DNA from: Spongospora subterranea
Taxonomy: Eukaryota > Endomyxa > Phytomyxea > Plasmodiophorida > Plasmodiophoridae
Assembly: GCA_900404475.1 (NCBI GenBank)
Contig: OUQQ01000514.1
Location: forward strand, 1 to 14,865
Length of the DNA: 14,865 bases
Reading direction: 5' to 3'
The notes beneath the pieces are model-generated. The model worked only from the letters and a program-made list of their open reading frames with translations. It made no database searches and was not told the origin of the DNA. Made by a program: the position numbers and the translations under genes. Of the stretch, positions 9,400 through 14,865 are shown piece by piece (the first letter of the stretch is position 1; every line of letters starts with the position of its first letter).

Positions 9400-11821
9400 T
9401 CAGTTTTCTCTCGATACGCCAACGACGGTGTTCCCAGAACATTTTGGTGGTTTAAAGGCAGTCTTTTTGTACCCCAGAGCAGTCCATGACGATACCGTTT
9501 TTGACCACAACAGTTCTGTTGACATCAGACTCGAAGAATTGCTGTTCCAGCAGTCAATTGGTTTCCCGTAATCGCTCGACGTCCTACCAAGGGTTCGGTT
9601 GTACGCCAAACAGAACTGCCCTTCAGCATCGAAAACGAGTTTCTTGTTGTTGTCTATCACTGATACCGTCTCAAATCCCGGCTGAGGTTGATCGACAATA
9701 ACTTTTCTTCCCGAATGTTGCTGTCTCATTAACGACCTGCCCAGCCCATGTTGCGAGAACCTGCTGAGACAGTCAGATCAACGTGGGCGCATTGTCAGGT
9801 TCAACTGTACGGAAAAAGACGAATCATATCAGCACACGTCGCCATCAGGTCCACGTGCGACGACACGTCCCGAATTCTCAGCCCACGATAGTTCGGCGCC
9901 AACAAGTCGTTCGACGGGACGATGGCCAATGGGACATGGCTGTATGGATCGGACGCGAACTCACCGTAATTCAGGTTGCTCCATGACGCATCGCCCATCA
10001 GACGTCCATGGTCGCCCGTGATCATCACGATCGTATTCGTCATCATCCCTTTCTCGTTCATCCGCCTCAGAAATTCCCCTAACTGTTATGTGTCGTCAGA
10101 TCAAATCTGTCGTCCAGCGTCGCGATCGAACCTGCCGATCCGAGTATTTGATCGCTCTCATATACGCCTTGTCGAACTTGTTCCCCGACAGCAGGTGGTC
10201 GCTGGATTTCGACTCGGTCTCGGCTCGGGGAAGCTGTGCAACGCGCGATCAGAACCGAGCCAACGCGCAACAACGAATGAGGCCAAAACCCGGAACGGAT
10301 CGTGTGACGATATGGAATACCAATCGATGAAATAAGGTTTTTCCGATTTCGCTAAATCGCCGATCACGAATTCCAACGCCGCCAAGGAGAATTCATCCTG
10401 AATTCCCCACGCCTCCGACTCGTCTGGTATCCTGGCCAACAATCATCACCTGAATCCGACCACTGGACAACCGAATCTTCCTTCACCTGATGGAATGTCG
10501 CGTCAGTATATCGCGAACCTCGTCGCTCCCGAGCGTTCTCTCGAAGGCGTTGTTCCTCAGGAACCGATCCCAGTTGTGCCAGGATATATCGGTCGCCGAC
10601 ATGAACTGACACGTATAGCCATGATCCTGCAATATCTGGGGTAATCCCCATAGCGATAGGGTCAACGCGTGCTCCTCCATCGGCGGGTTGTGATCGTATT
10701 TCGGTTTTACGCCAAACAGCTGGCTGACGATCGTGTTCGTCGTCGTCATTCTACACAAGCGCATTGTCAACGCTGGAGGCGAATGGTCATTGGCAAGGTT
10801 TTTCGCGATCGATTTACCCGGGATTGAAATGGGATTCAAACAGGATCCCCTGTTTGGCAAACGCATCGAAATACGGCGTCAGCGATGCGTTCTCGCTTTT
10901 TCCAATCAACGACCCGGTCACCTGATATCCCCAGCTCTCCATATTGAACAGGAGCACGTTCGGACGACGCGTCTCGTTGATCGACAGATCGAACCGTTTG
11001 TCGCCCGTATAGGACAGCGTTTGGCGCCAGAACGGGAACCCAGGATCGTGCGACGACAGGAACGAGTGCGACTCCTGTGGAGCGATGACGTCGGTCAGGG
11101 TCGTCGGGTGAACGGGGCTCTCGAAGATGTTGGTGGCCATGGTGACCCGGTCGAACTCCAACGTGAACATGGTGTTCCCGGCCAGATAGGCGCTGGAGCG
11201 CGGCAGCGAATAGCGCGAGACCATGGCGAAATTCGCCATGAACACGCACGTCGCGATCCAGATCATGACGTCGCCCAGTCGTTGTTTGCCGATCCTGACC
11301 AGCGATCCGTGCAGGAGTTTGGCGCCAGCGACCAGCAGCAATAGGAACAGGGTGAGATAGACGATGAATTCGGGACCAAACACACGATCGACCATTGAAC
11401 TGCTCATCTGGTGGAAATTGTGGAATGTGGTGCGGATTTCGACGCGGCTGATGCGGGCGAACCCTCCCATCTGTACGCTGAGGTCGATCAGCGGCGGGAT
11501 CGTGGCCAAGAGGACGACGACCGGGAGCAGGAACACGAACAGGGACGGGAGCGCTTTGCGGCAACAGACCATGGCCGCCATGAACTGCAGTGCGATGGCC
11601 AGGTCCTCCGACAGCCCATGCAGCATGATGACCACGACGTCGACGGCGCCCCGGGGCCAGTTCATGTATAGGGCCACGATCCGGACGATGGTTGGCAGCG
11701 ACACGAGGAAGCCGCTCATGCGGATCCCTTCCAGGGCGATGGCGCTCTGCCCTTGCCGGATTGGCGACTCCTTCCGTCCATAGAGCCAATAATCTCGCGA
11801 TAACGGTCGAGATATCATCAT
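9400..11821 (-). CDS. membrane sulfatase/phosphoglycerol transferase of the LTA-synthase type, 6 exons
   Basis: Exons (minus): 11821-10818, 10750-10487, 10431-10290, 10233-10132, 10082-9811, 9763-9400. They total 2148 nt, or 715 aa, and every junction is in phase. The N-terminal third is hydrophobic, with several membrane segments, clearest at about 93-115 (LPSLFVFLLPVVVLLATIPP), 152-170 and 184-202. An alkaline-phosphatase-superfamily sulfatase domain follows. It shows the metal ligand Glu295 in NVLLFNMESW, the TPYFDAFAKQGILF block, a Thr-rich nucleophile candidate region MTTTNT (336-341), H466 in SSHDPF, YSDRQLGEFL and D528-H529 in MITGDHG. Bacterial LtaS/MdoB-type enzymes with this architecture move phosphoglycerol onto glycolipids or glycans outside the membrane. 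The substrate here is unknown, and a sulfatase or phosphodiesterase role is equally possible. Start 11821 is the first ATG after an in-frame TGA. An upstream exon cannot be excluded. The gene sits 155 bp downstream of RSP4/6 on the same strand and converges on the AFG2B homologue with 93 bp between stops. Confidence 0.85.
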
Positions 11822-11976
11822 CGCAACTGGCGCTATGCTCTGCCCGCGACCGGTTCATCCCCACCGGATTCATCGGAGGACGGAGCCGGCCTGTCTTCTT
11901 GGCGACCTCCGCGCTCACGTTCATCATCCAGTCGAGACGCCCGACGGGTCGTTGTTGGAAGAATCTCAGGGGTTTA

Positions 11977-13572
11977 TTATGATTGGGGTTCAACAGGCGA
12001 TTCCGGTTCGGTCGCCGGTGGAGGAAGCGGATCTTCCTGGAAAGTCAACTTGGGCTCGTCCGGCTCGTCCTTGAACTCGCCCTGAAAGGCGCCGGGCAAT
12101 ATCGGCTGGCGTGGACGAGCCGTTTGCCGTTGCCCATCGCCAATATAAACATTGACGAACACCTAAAGAAACAACAGGTTTCAGCAGTTGGAAATGGGCT
12201 TTTTTTCGTTTTTTTGTTTTTAGGGAAGTTCGATGACCTTTCCCTTGATGACGGCGACAGCTCCTGGCCATGTCAACGACGCGGCCGTCACGATCGAATG
12301 GGGACCGCCCACGACTCGAAACGACCAGAGCGATGGGCCCAGATCGGAGACGTCGTCGGCCAATGATCGCAGGGCCGGTACGGCCTGAGTCGCACACAGA
12401 GAGAGAGAGCTGTTAAGGGCGAAGAGACGCAAACGAAGATCGGTCATTACAACACCTCTTCCGGTTCCTCGTCGGCTTCGCCTTCCACTGCTTCCTTCTC
12501 GGCCGCCTCCTCCGACTCCTCCTTGACGAACGGCGCCATCCGGCCCTGTTTCAGGACGGCGGCGTGGCGATGGACCCAGCCGTCCACGGTGGTCATCGCG
12601 CTTGGCGCCGGCGCATCGAACGTCTCGGCGGGCCCGATCCCACCTTCGTCCTCCTTGGTCTCGTAGAACCCTTTCGGTGCGATGATGGTCGACGCCCCAA
12701 TTCGCGCGATCAGCGCTCGTACGAACGCCGCCTCGTTCCATCTGAAAAACGGCGTCCCACCAACGCTGGCGCTCAGATCACCGCTCAACAATCGTTTCTT
12801 TGAACAGCAGATGCGAATCTGTTCAGGAAGAACATGGGGAAGTTTCGTCCACGACCCTGAACCCTCATCTCAGCGACGTTCCGGCGATCGGCGTTTTTCG
12901 CCCTTACCGAACCGATTCGACGACATAACGTAATACACGTGCGTGTTGGCGCCCTGGCCGGGCGGTTCGGCCCGCGTTTCGGCGATATCGTCAGCGGGGG
13001 CGTCGTGTTCCGACAGCGCCACCTCGCAGACCGAATAATCCCCCGAAACGCACAGGAACCGCCCGAAAAACCGGATCGAGATTGCGTTTGGGACCTGAGA
13101 TCCGTATTTGAGATCAGGGAGGCGCCAATCAATCGGTAATCACCAATGGTTCCAGGTTCTGCACAGCTAACGCTAGCTTCAGCGTGGCTTCATCACCGAA
13201 TCCAACGCCAGCCCATTGCAGCAGCGACGACTCCCCCAGGATGTCGTTCGAGCGAACCGTCGGCGGATCGGGCGCGTCGGTGTCGGGCGACGGCGCCGGG
13301 AACAGGCTCGCCACCTCGACCGACGATCGCACCATGGCGGATTTCCAGTCGGCGCCAGGGTTGGCGGCGAACCCTTCCTCGAGCCGGGCGGGGCGCAGGC
13401 GCTCGGCCTTGACCAGGGTCGAGATCGTCTCGATGTTCGCCAGCGCATCCGACGGCGAATCGCGCAGGACGCGCAGGACCAGGTCCGATAGGTGATCGTA
13501 GACGGAGACGGACGACGTTGGCGTGGTCTTCTGGAGGAACGCCTTCGCCTCCTCGAACGACGTTGACGGCAT
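11977..13572 (-). CDS. RSP4/6: radial spoke head protein RSP4/6 (RSPH4A/RSPH6A family), 5 exons, complete
   Basis: This is a structural protein of the radial spoke head, which passes signals between the central pair and the dynein-bearing doublets of motile 9+2 axonemes (family knowledge). Exons (minus): 13572-13144, 13094-12908, 12856-12456, 12384-12238, 12162-11977. They sum to 1350 nt, or 449 aa, close to the roughly 460 aa of the Chlamydomonas proteins and shorter than the vertebrate ones. Family signatures in order: VYDHLSDLVLRVL near the N-terminus, LQWAGVGFGDEATLKL, RFFGRFLCVSGDY, ANTHVYYVM, WTKLPHVLPEQIRI, LLSGDLSASVGGTPFF, FVRALIARIGAST with PKGFYE, VDGWVHRHAAVL, an acidic Glu-rich linker, LTWPGAVAV and VYIGDG, then a Pro/Glu-rich tail. 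The first ATG after an in-frame TAG is at 13572. RSP4 and RSP6 are paralogues and I cannot say which this is. The gene is GC-rich, with introns of 49-75 nt. Confidence 0.92.
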
Positions 13573-14106
13573 CGAGATGCGACGCCGATTCGATGATGTT
13601 CCAGGACCCTAACGAGGGATCGATAATGGTGTACCTGTTTTCAGATCACGATCTGCCGAGGGGGAAATCGTGTCGCCATTCACAACGGCCTCGTCTGGAC
13701 AGCTAATCGACATGCGATGGAGAACTATAGAGATCTTGTCGATTCCTACCGGTAATTACTTGTGACCAAAGGTGCCGATCAACGCTTGACGATCTGCGCC
13801 TGCGTCGTTCAGTTTGCGCTAGGAATCGAATTTCGTCGTTTACTGTTTGCTGGACTGGACAAGGGCAATGTCTGCTGTAGCGATAGGTTGGTCAAAAAGA
13901 TGATCGCGTGCTGGGGAAGATCGGACCAGGGTGGTCAAGATCACAACTCCACTCAACATCTATCAAAGACGTTCAACTTCGACAAAATTACGAATGGCGC
14001 TACACTCTGCAGGCCAGCTTCGCGCCGATCGTCAAGCGTTGATCGGCATCGGCTGATGCCGAACAGTTCGCCCTTGATATATCCATCGATTGTCGGGTTC
14101 TGAATT
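13573..14106. other. intergenic region upstream of the RSP4/6 gene
   Basis: This should hold the promoter and 5' UTR of the minus-strand radial spoke gene. I see no convincing gene. The plus-strand frame 13762-14103 is open but lies across the inverted repeat at 13773-14048, and its peptide shows no domain. Composition falls back from GC-rich to mixed beyond about 13,600. Confidence 0.5.
13773..14048. repeat. inverted repeat with 27-bp arms, possible second MITE-like element
   Basis: The left arm 13773-13799 and right arm 14022-14048 are inverted copies matching at 26 of 27 positions, with the core GCCGATCAACGCTTGACGATC. About 222 bp lie between the arms. Weaker inverted similarity continues inward near 13811-13835 and 13980-14000. 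Just outside the right arm a small palindrome (GGCATC/GATGCC) starts at 14045. It has no recognisable coding content. It fits a small non-autonomous DNA element or a decayed foldback insertion. Confidence 0.55.
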
Positions 14107-14297
14107 GAACAAACCAAGAAAGTGGAGAATATTACTGGGATTACTTACGAATGATATCTTGCTAGCAGTAGGGTGTAGAAATAGAAGTTGACTATGATTA
14201 TAGACGAGACGCTTCTATCTCTACATCCTTCTCAACTGCCAGCAAGATATCATTCGTAAGTAATCCCAGCAATATTCTCTACTTTCTCGGTTTGTTC
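14107..14297. mobile_element. foldback/MITE-like element, about 190 bp, with roughly 80-bp arms
   Basis: Positions 14107-14187 and 14212-14297 are imperfect inverted copies. The blocks GGGATTACTTACGAATGATA, GAATATT and AACAAACC pair with their complements, and the central loop is about 24 nt (14188-14211). Apart from a few mismatches and small indels the entire segment could form one long hairpin. There is no protein-coding content. It may be a MITE. It could also be a source of hairpin small RNA if transcribed. Its arms differ in sequence from the element at 511-676, so the two are different families. Confidence 0.7.
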
Positions 14298-14392
14298 CGT
14301 TCCGTGAAGGCGCAACGTCCATCATTCTCCTCCTCCTCGCTGCCCAATTAGGCTCCGATCGTCCGATCGTTCCACCTCCAAGCCTGATTCCG

Positions 14393-14710
14393 ATGCCACC
14401 GATGCTTGATTCTTGGCCTCAATTGTCCAGCAACGTCTTGAGCGAGATCAGGAACGTCCAGGACGTCCTGGACCGAATCTCCGAACTTCGGCGGGGCCTT
14501 TTGGCGTCTCAAAATGTCGTCAGGCGCGAGTCAGCAACTGCGCGTCCTGAAGAAGTCCTTGGGGTCTCCTCGGACTTATTAACGTCCGACCAGATCGATT
14601 TGGCAATTCGTCGCTCTTTGCGTCGTGACGTCCCCATATTTGATGATATCATGACGTCCATCACAGTTTGGGACCAAACCGATCGCGCATCTGGGAAACG
14701 GTGCTTCTAA
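14393..14710 (+). CDS. unassigned ORF or first exon near the right edge
   Basis: The frame is open from at least 14282 and the first ATG shown is 14393, giving about 105 codons to TAA. The peptide is mainly helical (LSEIRNVQDVLDRISELRRG, then LTSDQIDLAIRRSLRRD), with coiled-coil-like heptad spacing around residues 12-36. Upstream of the ATG the frame encodes a hydrophobic Leu run (IILLLLAA), which could belong to a longer N-terminus. I recognise no family. The end may be an unspliced intron rather than the true stop, since GT donors occur near 14670-14700 and the genome is intron-rich. It could also be a chance frame. Confidence 0.3.
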   Translation: MPPMLDSWPQLSSNVLSEIRNVQDVLDRISELRRGLLASQNVVRRESATARPEEVLGVSSDLLTSDQIDLAIRRSLRRDVPIFDDIMTSITVWDQTDRASGKRCF

Positions 14711-14865
14711 CTCGCTGTCTCAAAGTTATGTCTTTTCGCGAACCATTCGACCGAACAACTGTCCGCCTGATTGCACCGCATGCGATGTGACGTCCTCATC
14801 CTGGGCGAAAACGCGAGAGCCGAGGACTGGCCTAGTCATCTGGATTTATGTTGTTTAGGTGCAGT

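Noticed and set aside
10733..11344. 203-codon plus-strand ORF
   Set aside because: It is antisense to the sulfatase exon 1 and shows no domain. It is explained by the lack of stops in GC-rich sequence.
9400..11821. Frameshifted or decayed bacterial contamination
   Set aside because: The five interruptions are consistent 47-67 nt introns in correct phase, and the neighbours are eukaryotic genes.
10836..11993. 385-codon minus-strand ORF rich in Arg, Pro and His
   Set aside because: It overlaps the sulfatase membrane-domain exon in another frame and has the Arg/Pro/His bias typical of an off-frame reading of GC-rich coding DNA. The sulfatase frame has clear family motifs.
12220..12741. 173-codon minus-strand ORF
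   Set aside because: Its middle is off-frame relative to RSP4/6 exon 3 and runs through intron 3. Only the part at 12384-12238 is real coding sequence, namely RSP4/6 exon 4.

Overview
This is nuclear DNA from a microbial eukaryote. It has no bacterial-style operons. Four conserved genes only read through when about 32 very short introns (43-75 nt, AG at the 3' end) are removed. One gene encodes a radial spoke head protein of the RSP4/6 family, so the organism almost certainly builds a motile 9+2 cilium or flagellum. The intron pattern and a bacterial-type LTA-synthase/sulfatase gene point to a flagellated protist or zoosporic lineage. I cannot name the group from sequence alone.

Layout from left to right. 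Bases 1-1577 hold a doubtful 65-codon ORF, a cluster of short palindromes (364-473), a MITE-like inverted-repeat element (511-676) and about 900 bp in which I see no gene. Bases 5553-1578 (minus strand) are a complete 19-exon gene for a mitochondrial presequence protease (PreP/PITRM1/CYM1, M16C); my exon model gives 1018 codons plus stop. Bases 5554-6765 separate it from a divergent gene and may hold an unresolved small minus-strand gene. Bases 6766-9306 (plus strand) are a 6-exon AFG2B/SPATA5L1-like double AAA ATPase with a degenerate first ATPase domain. It ends 93 bp from the stop codon of the convergent gene at 11821-9400 (minus strand), a 6-exon multi-pass membrane sulfatase of the LTA-synthase type (715 aa). 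Only 155 bp upstream of that gene lies the 5-exon RSP4/6 gene (13572-11977, minus strand, 449 aa). The right end (13573-14865) carries two inverted-repeat elements and one unassigned plus-strand ORF.

The genes do not form one pathway. They cover mitochondrial peptide clearance, ribosome or replisome maturation by an AFG2-type ATPase, membrane or envelope phosphoglycerol/sulfatase chemistry, and axoneme assembly. They look like independent, tightly packed housekeeping and ciliary genes with inverted-repeat elements confined to the intergenic stretches. Base composition changes along the window: the left half is moderately AT-rich, while about 10.8-13.6 kb is visibly GC-rich and full of spurious overlapping ORFs.

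The best leads are the eukaryotic LTA-synthase-like enzyme with five spliceosomal introns, the apparently ATPase-dead D1 domain of the AFG2B homologue, the relaxed donor sites (including one GC-AG intron and several stop-free introns of 3n length), and three or four foldback elements.
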